Positions 1-6,850 of a stretch of DNA of 32,812 nt are shown here, one piece after another (within the stretch, counting starts at the first letter, position 1; each line of letters starts with the position of its first letter). The DNA is taken from positions 1-32,812 of the IMG/VR virus record IMGVR_UViG_3300031599_000025. One strand, 5' to 3'. A model generated the notes under the pieces. That model had not been told where the DNA came from. It made no database searches and was given only the letters and a program-made list of their open reading frames with translations. The position numbers were made by a program, and so were the translations under genes. Source of the DNA: a virus.

Positions 1-982
1 CTTTAAGAACATCTTTACTTCGCTTTCCTTTATATGTTGTATTCTTACGGAGCATTAAACCTTCCCAACCTTCTTCTTTAACTGTTTCCATAAATGTTGC
101 TAAATTATCATCATTTGCTAATATCTGTGGAAGCACTTGAATAAATTCATCTTCTACAATAGCATTATCAGCCTTTGTTATTCTTTCTAAAAATAATGTA
201 TCGGACTCTTTATCTGTAAATTCTTTCATAGTTAACATATCAAATACGAAGAATTTAGGAGTTTCAATTGTATGATTCTTTCGTTTGATCTCTTTAATGA
301 TTCCTTGAAAATCTTCATTTCCATCAGCATCAGTCATACAAATCTCACCATCTAAAATCATATTGGATAATCCTAACTTTTTAATTGAAGGCTTCAATGT
401 GTCTAATGTTAAAAAGTCCTTACCTGCTCTACTGAAAAAATCAGGATTCCCGTTTTCATCAATTATACATATACATCTTACACCATCTAATTTTCTTGAC
501 AAATACCAGCCATCATTCCAATCAACTTTCTTTGCCATCTTCTCATCGTACGACTCTGCCAATGCAACGTCAAATGTTGGAATTAAACCAGGCATCACCT
601 TATTAATCATTGATGTTGTTGATCTTGTTTTAAGATTTCTATCTAAAATATTCCAAATGATATCTTCAAATTCCTTATTCTCCTGGACAAATCTATTGAT
701 ATTTGCAATCGCATTATGTCCAGTCATTACTCTATTGGCCAAATCGTCTAATAAACCGAAGAAGTTTCCGTATGTATTAGCATATCCTAACAATTTATGA
801 TTCTTTTTACAGTTCTTCGATGTTACGCCATATTGTTTAAATGTATTATATGTATAATGTAATGCCATAGCAACAACATCATGTTTAGTATACGTTCTCA
901 GAACATTAAGTTTGTCTGTATTTGAATTTGTTGAGTTTGATTGATCTACAAATTCGCGTATTAATTGGAAGTCTGTTTTCAT
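1..982 (-). CDS. 30: ATP-dependent DNA ligase, T4 gp30-like (3' end outside window)
   Basis: Seals nicks in duplex DNA through a lysyl-AMP intermediate during phage replication and repair. I translated the minus strand from the ATG at 982; 327 codons are visible with no stop, so the C-terminus lies beyond position 1. The nucleotidyltransferase motifs appear in order: motif I KLDGVR at residues 164-169 (catalytic Lys164, close to T4 ligase Lys159), SRAGKDF around 184, motif III LDGEI at 210-214, motif IIIa FFVFDML at 244-250, motif IV EGLMLR at 307-312, and a motif V-like YKGKRSKDVLK at the window edge. The roughly 150-residue N-terminal domain before motif I also fits the T4 type. It sits directly downstream of promoter element R1. 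An RNA ligase is less likely because the IIIa and IV motifs are of the DNA-ligase type. Confidence 0.93.
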   Translation of the reverse strand, partial: MKTDFQLIREFVDQSNSTNSNTDKLNVLRTYTKHDVVAMALHYTYNTFKQYGVTSKNCKKNHKLLGYANTYGNFFGLLDDLANRVMTGHNAIANINRFVQENKEFEDIIWNILDRNLKTRSTTSMINKVMPGLIPTFDVALAESYDEKMAKKVDWNDGWYLSRKLDGVRCICIIDENGNPDFFSRAGKDFLTLDTLKPSIKKLGLSNMILDGEICMTDADGNEDFQGIIKEIKRKNHTIETPKFFVFDMLTMKEFTDKESDTLFLERITKADNAIVEDEFIQVLPQILANDDNLATFMETVKEEGWEGLMLRKNTTYKGKRSKDVLK

Positions 983-998
983 ATTCTTTAATTATTAG

Positions 999-1089
999 TT
1001 ATATGTAAATATAATCATTTTATTTGAATCAAGAAAACTTTAGAGCACTTATTTTCATTAAAGTTCTTATTTATAATGATTATAAATAA
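999..1089 (-). promoter_or_regulatory. Repeat promoter element R1 (TATAAATA box plus AT-rich promoter)
   Basis: First of a family of near-identical intergenic elements. On the minus strand it begins with an 11-bp perfect inverted repeat (1067-1077 / 1079-1089) that contains an exact T4-type late box TATAAATA. This is followed by a block ending GTGCTCTAAAGTTTTC and then the invariant core ATGATTATATTTACATATAA just before the ligase ATG at 982. The inverted repeat overlaps the stop codon of the upstream gene. The promoter roles are inferred from conservation and position. Confidence 0.7.
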
Positions 1090-1640
1090 CGATATATTGT
1101 TTTCTTTATTTTAAGAAGTTCCTTCATTTGTTCAAGGTTACTTAAACGATTAACATCCCATATTTGGTGTATTTTGATATTCTTGAATTTGAATATTTGT
1201 GGAAACACCATGAATCTTAAGCGTATCCTAAGAATGTCAAGGGATCTCCACATCAATGATCTATTTGCTGTTGATGTTATTACTACACCTATTTTTTTGT
1301 CGGTGAGGAGTCCCTTACCTCCACTAAACGCAAATCCATTAATAAAAACCTGGTCAATAAACCCCTCAATAAGGGGGGATAATGTTAGCCACCTCGTCGG
1401 GGAAATTATCCATATGTGATCTGATGTCTTGATCTGATGTCTGTATGATTTTGAAAATGCATTGTTGTTTATTTTAGAAAGATCCCCGACAAACATTGAA
1501 GGATTATACCCATCCTTATATAGATCGATGACATTAATGTTATGCCCTTCCCTCTTGTATGACATACCAATCGTCTTCAATAATTTATTATTTTCAAATG
1601 ACAACGGATTAGGATGTGCTATTATTAACAGGCAATTCAT
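1080..1640 (-). CDS. Flavodoxin-fold NAD(P)H quinone oxidoreductase-like protein
   Basis: This 186-aa protein resembles the Flavodoxin_2 family (MdaB/KefF/NQO1 type), soluble flavoproteins that reduce quinones with NAD(P)H. The N-terminus reads IIAHPNPLSF, the usual flavin-phosphate-binding start, followed by a helix and the VIDLYKDGYNP segment. The central part, PTRWLTLSPLIEGFIDQVF around residues 81-99, then NGFAFSGGKGLL and a strand VVITST, matches the family order (W...P..LKGWIDRV...GFAF...GLL). The C-terminus (RYL) is short. Its start at 1640 directly abuts the stop of the gene at 1641-1937, which suggests coupled translation. Its stop lies inside promoter element R1. This is an unusual gene for a T4-like phage. 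The substrate is unknown and the fold assignment rests on motif reading. Confidence 0.72.
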   Translation of the reverse strand: MNCLLIIAHPNPLSFENNKLLKTIGMSYKREGHNINVIDLYKDGYNPSMFVGDLSKINNNAFSKSYRHQIKTSDHIWIISPTRWLTLSPLIEGFIDQVFINGFAFSGGKGLLTDKKIGVVITSTANRSLMWRSLDILRIRLRFMVFPQIFKFKNIKIHQIWDVNRLSNLEQMKELLKIKKTIYRYL

Positions 1641-1937
1641 TTACCTATTTAAAAATGCTCGATAATTCACAACAGCATGTGCAATTATATCAATTCTATT
1701 ATCTGGATTAAATTCCATGATACGCTGATATCTTATCCCATTTGGAGATTGCTCGATTGATATTTTTTTGTTTAATTGATATGATCCACTCCTGATTGGC
1801 TTTCTGCGAATATATCCACTAGAATAACTAGAATATAATGCATTTGTATTCGGATCCATGAATTCTCTGGTACCATTGTTCATTTGGCTATCGGTTGTTG
1901 TTTCGATTAATCCTATTGATATTAATTTGTGTGACAT
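1641..1937 (-). CDS. Hypothetical protein, 98 aa
   Basis: Not recognised. It is a soluble-looking protein rich in Ser, Asn and Tyr, with a basic mid-section (SGYIRRKPIRSGSY), no membrane segment and no cysteine motif. The C-terminal half (MEFNPDNRIDIIAHAVVNYRAFLNR in outline) looks like a compact alpha/beta end. The gene is co-directional with the quinone-reductase-like gene and ends exactly where that gene begins, so the two are probably co-translated. The start at 1937 is the first ATG of the frame after the stop of the upstream gene at 1973. Confidence 0.7.
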   Translation of the reverse strand: MSHKLISIGLIETTTDSQMNNGTREFMDPNTNALYSSYSSGYIRRKPIRSGSYQLNKKISIEQSPNGIRYQRIMEFNPDNRIDIIAHAVVNYRAFLNR

Positions 1938-1972
1938 GATGATTGTTGTTTATTATGGTTTGTTATTCTATG

Positions 1973-2227
1973 TTAGTTGAAGCTTGTTCTGTAATATTCT
2001 ATAATGTAGTCCATTCCTTCTTTTGTTGCTGAGTCTCCAAAGAGTATCCAAGCAATTAGGTAAAGTCCTCCGGATAGAAAGGCTACAAAACTTCTAATAA
2101 CACTTTCATGAAGTGCCCATGAAGTTAATACTGCCACTAGTTGTAATAGCAGTGTGAAGTTTACTCTAGGTATTAAGTTTACCTTTACGTTCCTTCTACC
2201 TTCTTCGTCTTTATTGTATGTAATCAT
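1973..2227 (-). CDS. Small membrane protein, 84 aa
   Basis: Not recognised by family. After a charged N-terminus (MITYNKDEEGRRNVKVN) there are two hydrophobic stretches, approximately residues 23-40 (FTLLLQLVAVLTSWAL) and 46-63 (SFVAFLSGGLYLIAWILF), separated by a short polar turn. This suggests a two-pass inner-membrane hairpin with both ends on the same side. The charged tail TKEGMDYIIEYYRTSFN follows. It begins two bases after the stop of the 2230-2571 gene, another membrane protein, so the pair may act together at the host envelope. A small holin-like or superinfection-related role is possible but nothing in the sequence decides it. Confidence 0.7.
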   Translation of the reverse strand: MITYNKDEEGRRNVKVNLIPRVNFTLLLQLVAVLTSWALHESVIRSFVAFLSGGLYLIAWILFGDSATKEGMDYIIEYYRTSFN

Positions 2228-2229
2228 TA

Positions 2230-2571
2230 TTATTTATTTTTAGTACCATAATACGCATCTTTAAGTGCTTGTTTTTTCATTTTAGCAACTCGCTTGTTTC
2301 TAATCATATTAACGATATATGCTAATATTGCAATAGGTATTACAAATGGCCACGCGATTAATGTTAATAAAAATATAAATAATGTAACAAAAAATAACAA
2401 GGCTCCTCCCAATATTACATCTACATTATTATAGCCTTTTATGTTTCCGTCCCACCATTTAAATAAATCCTCTAGAAATTCATCATATAGCCATCTCCTT
2501 TTCAACGTAAGTATTAAGAAGGTCGGTGCTGTAATTGCACCTAAAATTGATCCTATTTCAAATAAATTCAT
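2230..2571 (-). CDS. Membrane protein, 113 aa
   Basis: Not recognised. An N-terminal hydrophobic stretch (residues about 5-23) precedes a basic and aromatic segment (KRRWLYDEFLEDLFKWWDGN). A long double hydrophobic region follows at about 55-90 (GALLFFVTLFIFLL and IAWPFVIPIAILAYIV). The C-terminal tail is strongly basic (RNKRVAKMKKQALKDAYYGTKNK), which predicts that this end stays in the cytoplasm. It is immediately upstream of the 84-aa membrane protein and downstream of the conserved small protein at 2617-2844; all three appear to be read from promoter element R2. Confidence 0.7.
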   Translation of the reverse strand: MNLFEIGSILGAITAPTFLILTLKRRWLYDEFLEDLFKWWDGNIKGYNNVDVILGGALLFFVTLFIFLLTLIAWPFVIPIAILAYIVNMIRNKRVAKMKKQALKDAYYGTKNK

Positions 2572-2616
2572 TATATTTCGTTTTTTATGTTTTTTATGTT
2601 TTTACTTCCTTTCATA

Positions 2617-2844
2617 TTATCGTTCTAATATTACGAAAGCACCAAATGCCTTATCAAATACATTTAATAGGTTTTCATAATCGTCTGACATCATATCCGA
2701 TATTAGTCCATCTATTTGTTCTGTAGTCATTTCTAATTGTTTTCCTAGGTTCTTTGCTGTTCCCATTAAAGCGAATGCGTTTCCTTGAGGTCCTGTAAGA
2801 TCAATAATAATTGGTCCGTTTGTTGGTTGTTTTTCTCTGATCAT
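2617..2844 (-). CDS. Conserved small phage protein of unknown function, 75 aa
   Basis: The protein carries the signature IIDLTGPQGNAFALMGTAK followed by a helical, acidic C-terminus (MTTEQIDGLISDMMSDDYENLLNVFDKAFGAF). From memory, short proteins with this DLTGP.GNAF..(I/L)G.. pattern occur widely in tailed-phage accessory regions without an assigned role, so I treat it as a known but uncharacterised family; the family link should be confirmed by a search. There is no membrane segment and no cysteine. It is the first gene behind promoter element R2, with 16 bases between the TATATAA core and the ATG, so it is probably the most strongly expressed gene of this group. Confidence 0.75.
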   Translation of the reverse strand: MIREKQPTNGPIIIDLTGPQGNAFALMGTAKNLGKQLEMTTEQIDGLISDMMSDDYENLLNVFDKAFGAFVILER

Positions 2845-2860
2845 ATTCTTTAATTATTTG

Positions 2861-2952
2861 TTATATGTAAATATAATCATTTTATTTGAATCAAGAAAAC
2901 TTTAGAGCACTTAGTTTCAATTAAAAGCTTATTTATAATGATTATAAACAAG
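2861..2952 (-). promoter_or_regulatory. Repeat promoter element R2
   Basis: Near-copy of R1. On the minus strand it has an inverted repeat (about 2929-2952, one G-T pair) whose downstream arm holds the exact TATAAATA box, then the GTGCTCTAAAGTTTTC block and the ATGATTATATTTACATATAA core, then the ATG at 2844. The leader between core and ATG is almost identical to that of R1. Confidence 0.7.
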
Positions 2953-3541
2953 TGTATTTGTTTTTTAATTAATCATGGTTAAGGGTTACATGTTTGTCTA
3001 GTTTCCATAATATTTTATTTAGTTTGCAATTGATTATTAATCCAAGGTCTTTTTGAACCCTATGAAAAGTTTGAATGCCTTGTTGAATTGTAAGTATTTA
3101 ATATTAGCACCATATATATAATAGCTCCGTAGTAGGCAAAATTAAGGTCCATTACCACTACTATAAATGGTCACGAGATAAATGATTTAACTCTTTCAAT
3201 GATTATCTCACCATTTCTTCATCTCTTGCTGTAAACTCCTAAGTGTTTTCTAAGATAATATTGGAGTTCTCCTCAATCCGTTATCCAACATATTACAATA
3301 CAGTTGGTACACTTGGTAGATTTAATATGCAGTATGGTGTATGTTATCTCCTTTAACACCCTTCTAAAATATACCTACAATCTTGAGATACTACAATTTA
3401 TATTCTACCTTTATTCATAATCATACAAGCCAACTTGTAAACTAAATAACACATATCAGCCGGGAAGTTAATCCAGCGTTCAAATTATTACTCTTTCTAA
3501 TCATCCGTCATAGGTTTAACGGTCATAGGTTTAACCATTGT
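2953..3541 (-). other. Non-coding gap of about 590 bp with several hairpins; candidate structured RNA
   Basis: No convincing gene was found on either strand: the longest minus-strand ATG frame I found is about 30 codons. I saw no tRNA cloverleaf. The strongest structure is a 14-bp stem with a 3-base bulge: 3165-3171 pairs with 3210-3216, and 3175-3181 with 3203-3209. Weaker hairpins lie at 3129-3161, 3234-3268 (6-bp arms), 3285-3307 (9 pairs, one bulge) and 3336-3360. The region lies between the stop at 3542 and promoter element R2. It could be a small RNA, a long leader or trailer, or a decayed gene. Confidence 0.4.
3507..3535. repeat. Two 14-bp direct repeats just after a stop codon
   Basis: The sequence GTCATAGGTTTAAC occurs at 3507-3520 and again at 3522-3535. 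On the minus strand it lies within a 13-codon ATG frame (start at 3537) that follows the stop of the 3542-3823 gene and encodes a doubled KPMT motif. It may be a chance micro-duplication or the edge of the non-coding element. Confidence 0.5.
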
Positions 3542-3823
3542 TTAAAAGGCCATTTTATCAAGTATTGGCGTTTCTCCATTCAATACCCCTAATAACATAT
3601 CAATTCCTTCCTGAATATCTGGTTGATTAATATATTTCTTTAAGAATATATCCACATCTGATACTCTGCCTGTTGTCGTAGACTTAGAACCTCTAAGGAA
3701 CCATGGATTCCTAGCAGGTCTGAATAATGTAACACAATACCATTCTCCGTCTGACATTTGTACGATTGTCCCTGTTACCTTTGTTGTACTATTTAATTTT
3801 TTAGTTTTTGTTATTTCTATCAT
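3542..3823 (-). CDS. Hypothetical protein, 93 aa
   Basis: Not recognised. I chose the ATG at 3823 (MIEITKTKKLN) rather than the longer frame, because the longer frame would overlap the KTSC gene by about 150 bases and its extra N-terminus is the out-of-frame reading of that gene. The protein has a beta-rich first half (TTKVTGTIVQMSDGEWYCVTLFRPARNPWFLRG in outline) resembling a small OB- or barrel-like fold, then an acidic helical tail (DVDIFLKKYINQPDIQEGIDMLLGVLNGE). It starts 7 bases after the KTSC stop. Confidence 0.75.
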   Translation of the reverse strand: MIEITKTKKLNSTTKVTGTIVQMSDGEWYCVTLFRPARNPWFLRGSKSTTTGRVSDVDIFLKKYINQPDIQEGIDMLLGVLNGETPILDKMAF

Positions 3824-3830
3824 AATGTGT

Positions 3831-4058
3831 TTATTTAGTTTCTTCGATCTTCTCGTATTTATATTTTCCTTTAATGTATTTGTTAAGTCCGGTTCCTTGG
3901 GAATCAGCATCCGCAAATAAATCATAATCTTCAAGAGATACATCCTTGTATGAATACTCCCCGAATTTGAATGCAACTATTAATTCTTCTGTTTTAAAGT
4001 CATATACCGACGATACTACAGTGCTTGAATCATATATGTTTTGCTGTGTCTTAATCAT
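3831..4058 (-). CDS. KTSC-domain protein, 75 aa
   Basis: The whole protein matches the pattern of the KTSC domain, a short domain often found alone or next to lysyl-tRNA synthetase-like proteins. It has SSVYDFKTEELIVAFKFGEYSYKDVSLEDYDLF in outline (a beta hairpin carrying the Y-x-Y/F pairs), then G-T-G-LNKYIKGKYKYEKI, equivalent to the family's G..FN..IK.KY.Y.KI ending. The biochemical role of KTSC is not established; a nucleic-acid-binding role has been suggested for related small domains. It lies in a run of small genes read from R3 and is followed after 7 bases by the 93-aa hypothetical gene. Confidence 0.8.
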   Translation of the reverse strand: MIKTQQNIYDSSTVVSSVYDFKTEELIVAFKFGEYSYKDVSLEDYDLFADADSQGTGLNKYIKGKYKYEKIEETK

Positions 4059-4076
4059 TTCGTTTGTTTTTAATAG

Positions 4077-4274
4077 TTATGAACGTTGTGCACGTTCCTT
4101 TGCAACTCTTTCAATATGTATAGCTTTTAGTTTTTTTACTAATGCATGATATTCGTCAACTGCTTCAGATGCTCTAACTGTTTTTGCTTTCATTAATCTT
4201 CCAGTTTTTACTTCTCTGATTAAAATAGTATCTACACTTAATTCAATTCTTAAATCTCCGATTTCTGTATTCAT
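4077..4274 (-). CDS. Hypothetical protein, 65 aa
   Basis: Not recognised. An N-terminal beta-like part (IGDLRIELSVDTILIREVKTGRLMKAK) is followed by a basic amphipathic helix (SEAVDEYHALVKKLKAIHIERVAKERAQRS) that ends the protein. The strongly basic C-terminus could bind nucleic acid. It is the first gene after promoter element R3 and precedes the KTSC gene by 18 bases. Confidence 0.7.
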   Translation of the reverse strand: MNTEIGDLRIELSVDTILIREVKTGRLMKAKTVRASEAVDEYHALVKKLKAIHIERVAKERAQRS

Positions 4275-4299
4275 ATATTGTTTGTTTTTTAATTATTTG

Positions 4300-4375
4300 T
4301 TATATGTAAATATAATCATTTTATTTGAATCAAGAAAACTTTAGAGCATTTATTTTCATTAAAGTTATGAACAAT
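4300..4375 (-). promoter_or_regulatory. Repeat promoter element R3 (lacks the TATAAATA inverted repeat)
   Basis: It contains the same TGCTCTAAAGTTTTC block and ATGATTATATTTACATATAA core as R1 and R2, but upstream of the block the TATAAATA inverted repeat is replaced by ATTGTTCATAACTT (minus strand, 4375-4362). The same replacement occurs at R6. It drives the 65-aa, KTSC and 93-aa genes. Confidence 0.65.
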
Positions 4376-4384
4376 GCTATGTTA

Positions 4385-4708
4385 TTAACATGTTCGTAGC
4401 TCATATGTACTATTCATTGTTTTGAATTTGACATATCCACTTGATTCTTCTAATATTTCTGTAATCCTAGTGGTATGCCATGTAAATTCCATAGTGAAGG
4501 GTGACATCAGTAAACTAAGTCCAATGTTGGGTTTACTGAAATCTCCAGTGTACATATTCTCATGGTCCCATCCTATCCACTTGATTCTACTTGATTCCAT
4601 TATTAATCCATCACGTTCCCTTACTAATTTCCATGATGTCGTAGGCTTGCTAGATTCATCCTCTGATAAATTTAAAGGTATTTCGTTCTGTCTAATTTTG
4701 TTCATCAT
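4385..4708 (-). CDS. Hypothetical protein, 107 aa
   Basis: Not recognised. I chose the ATG at 4708 (MMNKIRQNEIPLNLS) because it overlaps the upstream gene's stop as TAATG, a typical coupling arrangement; a start 24 bases earlier at 4732 is also possible. The body is soluble and rich in Trp (SWKLVRERDG, IKWIGWDHENMYTG, FTWHTTR), which suggests a beta-sandwich-like small domain. It ends just before R3. Confidence 0.7.
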   Translation of the reverse strand: MMNKIRQNEIPLNLSEDESSKPTTSWKLVRERDGLIMESSRIKWIGWDHENMYTGDFSKPNIGLSLLMSPFTMEFTWHTTRITEILEESSGYVKFKTMNSTYELRTC

Positions 4709-4914
4709 TATATCTTTGTCAATGGGATCCATGTACCTTCCCTGTGTTTATGTGGTATACCATCAATTGTTCGTATCTTATCTCTGAAGTCAACATGCAA
4801 ATCTTCTTTTTTTAATTTGCTTAGTGTATTTTCAAAATCCTCAGAAGTAGTTCTACGACGTACTATTGATCGATCAACCTTCTTCTTTCTCCTTGGTCCA
4901 TTATAGTATGCCAT
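4708..4914 (-). CDS. Basic hypothetical protein, 68 aa
   Basis: Not recognised. The N-terminus is extremely basic (NGPRRKKKVDRSIVRRRTT), and the rest alternates charged residues (FENTLSKLKKEDLHVDFRDKIRTIDGIPHKHREGTWIPL). The likely pI is very high, which suggests binding to nucleic acid or to acidic host proteins; this is inference only. The stop overlaps the next start as TAATG. Confidence 0.7.
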   Translation of the reverse strand: MAYYNGPRRKKKVDRSIVRRRTTSEDFENTLSKLKKEDLHVDFRDKIRTIDGIPHKHREGTWIPLTKI

Positions 4915-4943
4915 GTTTATTATATGTTAAAAGATCGATTTGT

Positions 4944-5213
4944 TTAATATATTTCCATTATGTTCGAGAGTACTAATTCAGTATCTAGGACATGTTCAAA
5001 CTCTATTCTTTCTTTACTATCCATTACCTCTTTAATTATCGTGCAATACTCATATATCTCGTCATATTCTTTAAACGATTCTAATGCATATTGTAAATCA
5101 ATGTATGTTCCTCCGTCGCACCATTTCCTAAACTCATCCTTACTTTCGAATGAATTAACAAAGTTTGTAGGTATTGACATTTCTTCGAAGTTTTCTTTTG
5201 TAATTTCTATCAT
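4944..5213 (-). CDS. Acidic hypothetical protein, 89 aa
   Basis: Not recognised. It is strongly acidic and helical, with a single Trp-Cys-Asp-Gly segment (RKWCDGGTYIDLQYALESF) and a C-terminal helix ending NIMEIY. Its start overlaps the stop of the metallophosphoesterase gene by four bases (ATGA), so translation is probably coupled to that enzyme. Its pairing with a very basic 68-aa protein just downstream may be coincidental. Confidence 0.7.
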   Translation of the reverse strand: MIEITKENFEEMSIPTNFVNSFESKDEFRKWCDGGTYIDLQYALESFKEYDEIYEYCTIIKEVMDSKERIEFEHVLDTELVLSNIMEIY

Positions 5214-5908
5214 ATGATATGTATGTTATTGTTTTCAATGTCCCATTCAAATGTGATGGGTTTATTTGTTTGTTTATATTGCTCATTCAATACGCTTGCA
5301 TTGATAAAATGAGTACCGTTAATTTTCTCGTGTCCATACGAACCATGTATGTGTCCAAATATATGGATTTTTGGTTTGATTAAATCTACTCTCTTGCGTA
5401 AGATAGCACATCCCAGTCCCGTTTCGTTATATGGATGTCCACTTGTATCTAATATACCATATGGAGGGCCATGTGTCACTAAAATATCTGTGTTGTCTGG
5501 AATAGCTTCCCACTTAGCAGTCAGTTCTGCACCATCCTTAGGCAAATTGAATGCCCAGTTGTAAAATTCAGGTTGCCATGGACTTCCATATATATTAAAG
5601 CTTTCTCCTTCTTCATTTGATATTATACATGAATTATCCTGTAAGTATGTTACTAGATCTTCATATTCTTTTAAGATCTCAGCAGTATCCTCGGGATTAT
5701 CTTCGAATCGTTTTTCATGATTACCTGCGATAAATATTAAGTTGTCATAATCCTGAGACATAAACCATCGTAAGAAGTCATGTACCTCGTAAACGCTATG
5801 ACCATTATTCATAAGATCACCTGCAAATATTAAAGTATCTCCACCTGGAAGATCCAATAATTTATGTTGTGTATGCGTATCTGATATTACGGTTATCGTA
5901 TGTTTCAT
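5210..5908 (-). CDS. Metallophosphoesterase (calcineurin-like phosphatase)
   Basis: A 232-aa dinuclear-metal phosphoesterase. All five signature blocks are intact: D10-T-H12 (VISDTHTQH), G-D31 (FAGDLMN), G-N63-H64-E (AGNHE), H146 (VTHGPP) and G-H186-I-H188 (FGHIHGSYG). The length and the layout THGPPYGILD fit the MPPED1/MPPED2-like phosphodiesterase branch. The likely substrates are phosphodiesters or nucleotides; the sequence does not tell which. I chose the ATG at 5908 because it falls two bases after the upstream stop and puts the first catalytic Asp at residue 10; an ATG at 5926 would overlap the upstream gene. A second, inactivated relative is encoded at 10731-11252. Confidence 0.9.
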   Translation of the reverse strand: MKHTITVISDTHTQHKLLDLPGGDTLIFAGDLMNNGHSVYEVHDFLRWFMSQDYDNLIFIAGNHEKRFEDNPEDTAEILKEYEDLVTYLQDNSCIISNEEGESFNIYGSPWQPEFYNWAFNLPKDGAELTAKWEAIPDNTDILVTHGPPYGILDTSGHPYNETGLGCAILRKRVDLIKPKIHIFGHIHGSYGHEKINGTHFINASVLNEQYKQTNKPITFEWDIENNNIHII

Positions 5909-5909
5909 A

Positions 5910-6167
5910 TTATTGGTATCTGTCATGTAGGATTAATTCTGTGTTATTTGCAGTCTCTATGTATAATCCATATAAGTTTGCTATCCTTTCCCATTTTTCC
6001 GGTTGATCTATTATTTCATTAGCAAATTTACTGTATGAAATATTAATCCCGAATAAACAATTGTTAGGATCGATCTTAATTGATCCAGTATATCCATCCT
6101 TGGTTTGATCAAACTGAATATCTTCTCCTACCATTTTAATGTATTGTTCAGTTGTTCTTATTCGCAT
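5910..6167 (-). CDS. Hypothetical protein, 85 aa
   Basis: Not recognised. It is a soluble acidic protein with pattern MRIRTTEQYIKMVGEDIQF, then alternating strands (YTGSIKIDPNNCLFGINISYSKF) and an amphipathic helix (QPEKWERIANLYGLYIET). It could be a small alpha/beta domain. It lies directly upstream of the active metallophosphoesterase with one base between stop and start, so the two are likely co-expressed. No known motif was seen. Confidence 0.7.
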   Translation of the reverse strand: MRIRTTEQYIKMVGEDIQFDQTKDGYTGSIKIDPNNCLFGINISYSKFANEIIDQPEKWERIANLYGLYIETANNTELILHDRYQ

Positions 6168-6264
6168 ATGTTAAATAGTTATAAAGTTCATGGTATCTTA
6201 CTCGGAGGCTTAAATACTTAAGTTATATTAGCATTCCCCTCTTTTGTTTCAAATTGTTAATAAA

Positions 6265-6378
6265 TTAATAGAAATCCCAATAAATGTTAAGTACTATCGA
6301 TTTTTCAGTGCCTGTTAATTTGTTAGGCAATTTATTGAAACGTTCTTTAGCAATTTTGTGTATTATTGAGTAATTCAT
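6265..6378 (-). CDS. Very small protein, 37 aa
   Basis: A 37-codon frame reading MNYSIIHKIAKERFNKLPNK and ending VLNIYWDFY. It is short, but its ATG sits at the same position relative to promoter element R4 as the starts of the sigma factor and HAD genes do relative to R6 and R7, with an almost identical leader (AACTAAAACAAATAAT). This makes it more likely to be a real gene. It is basic and helical. The function is unknown. About 97 bases with no visible gene separate it from the next gene at 6167. Confidence 0.6.
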   Translation of the reverse strand: MNYSIIHKIAKERFNKLPNKLTGTEKSIVLNIYWDFY

Positions 6379-6399
6379 ATTATTTGTTTTAGTTTTTAA

Positions 6400-6490
6400 T
6401 TATATGTAAATATAATCATTTTATTTGAATCAAGAAAACTTTAGAGCACTTAGTTTCAAAAAAAGCTTATTTATACTCATTATAAACAAG
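6400..6490 (-). promoter_or_regulatory. Repeat promoter element R4
   Basis: Full-length copy. On the minus strand, inverted-repeat arms of 10 bp (6466-6475 / 6481-6490, one G-T pair) carry TATAAATA, then come the GTGCTCTAAAGTTTTC block and the ATGATTATATTTACATATAA core. The loop differs from R1 and R2 while the TATAAATA arm is unchanged, which argues for selection on that box. Confidence 0.7.
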
Positions 6491-6824
6491 AAGATTCGAT
6501 GATGGTTTTGATATGTTTGCAATGTCCTCTACGATATGTTGAAGCAGGGCAGTCACAATTCCATATACCATTCATACTAGTGACCATGTATTCTGATCTT
6601 CCATTAGACGAAGCTACATGGAATTCATGCTTTACTGGAGATTCAGAGATGACATCTGAGGATACTTGTCTTTTTTCAATAATTATATCACTTTCGAATT
6701 CTATGTCCTCCCTTGATGTTCCCTCGGCAACTCTTATCCATCCGGGACATATATATGTAGCTCCTGGTAATTTCACCAATGCAAAGTCCCTAAACGAAGG
6801 GTGACGTTGTATTTTATATTTCAT
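6480..6824 (-). CDS. SWIM zinc-finger protein, 114 aa
   Basis: The C-terminus holds a SWIM-type zinc-binding motif: a strand-turn lead-in (EYMVTSMNGIW), then C90-D-C92, a 9-residue spacer and C102-K-H104 followed by a helix. SWIM domains bind DNA or proteins. The N-terminal 70 residues are unrecognised, with a hydrophobic strand (FALVKLPGATYICPGWIRV). I chose the ATG at 6824 because it follows the TATATTTACATATAA promoter core at the same short distance as other genes; a longer frame would run back through that promoter and into a terminator. It may be a regulator or a DNA-repair accessory. Confidence 0.82.
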   Translation of the reverse strand: MKYKIQRHPSFRDFALVKLPGATYICPGWIRVAEGTSREDIEFESDIIIEKRQVSSDVISESPVKHEFHVASSNGRSEYMVTSMNGIWNCDCPASTYRRGHCKHIKTIIESSCL

Positions 6825-6828
6825 ATTT

Positions 6829-6849
6829 TTAATTATATGTAAATATAAA
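6829..6849 (-). promoter_or_regulatory. Short promoter core (R5) before the SWIM gene
   Basis: Only the proximal part of the repeat element is present: minus-strand TTTATATTTACATATAATT followed by the ATG at 6824. It lies directly downstream of an intrinsic terminator, so it would restart transcription for the SWIM gene. The usual upstream block is missing. Confidence 0.5.
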
Positions 6850-6850
6850 C

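Noticed and set aside
363-800. Plus-strand frame of 145 codons
   Set aside because: It lies wholly opposite the DNA ligase gene, whose catalytic motifs are all in frame on the minus strand.
1067-1089. Inverted repeat in R1 as a simple transcription terminator
   Set aside because: The stem is only A-T pairs with a 1-base centre and no T-run after it; conservation is concentrated on TATAAATA, which fits a promoter better. A minor role in RNA ends is not excluded.
3040-3075. Possible tRNA T-arm (GGTTCAAA on the minus strand)
   Set aside because: No matching T-stem, acceptor stem or anticodon arm could be formed around it.
3060-3152. Minus-strand frame of about 30 codons with a hydrophobic stretch in the non-coding gap
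   Set aside because: It has no conserved leader or promoter directly in front and overlaps one of the hairpins; too short to support alone.
3824-3976. N-terminal extension of the 93-aa protein
   Set aside because: It is the out-of-frame reading of the KTSC gene, which has a recognisable domain.
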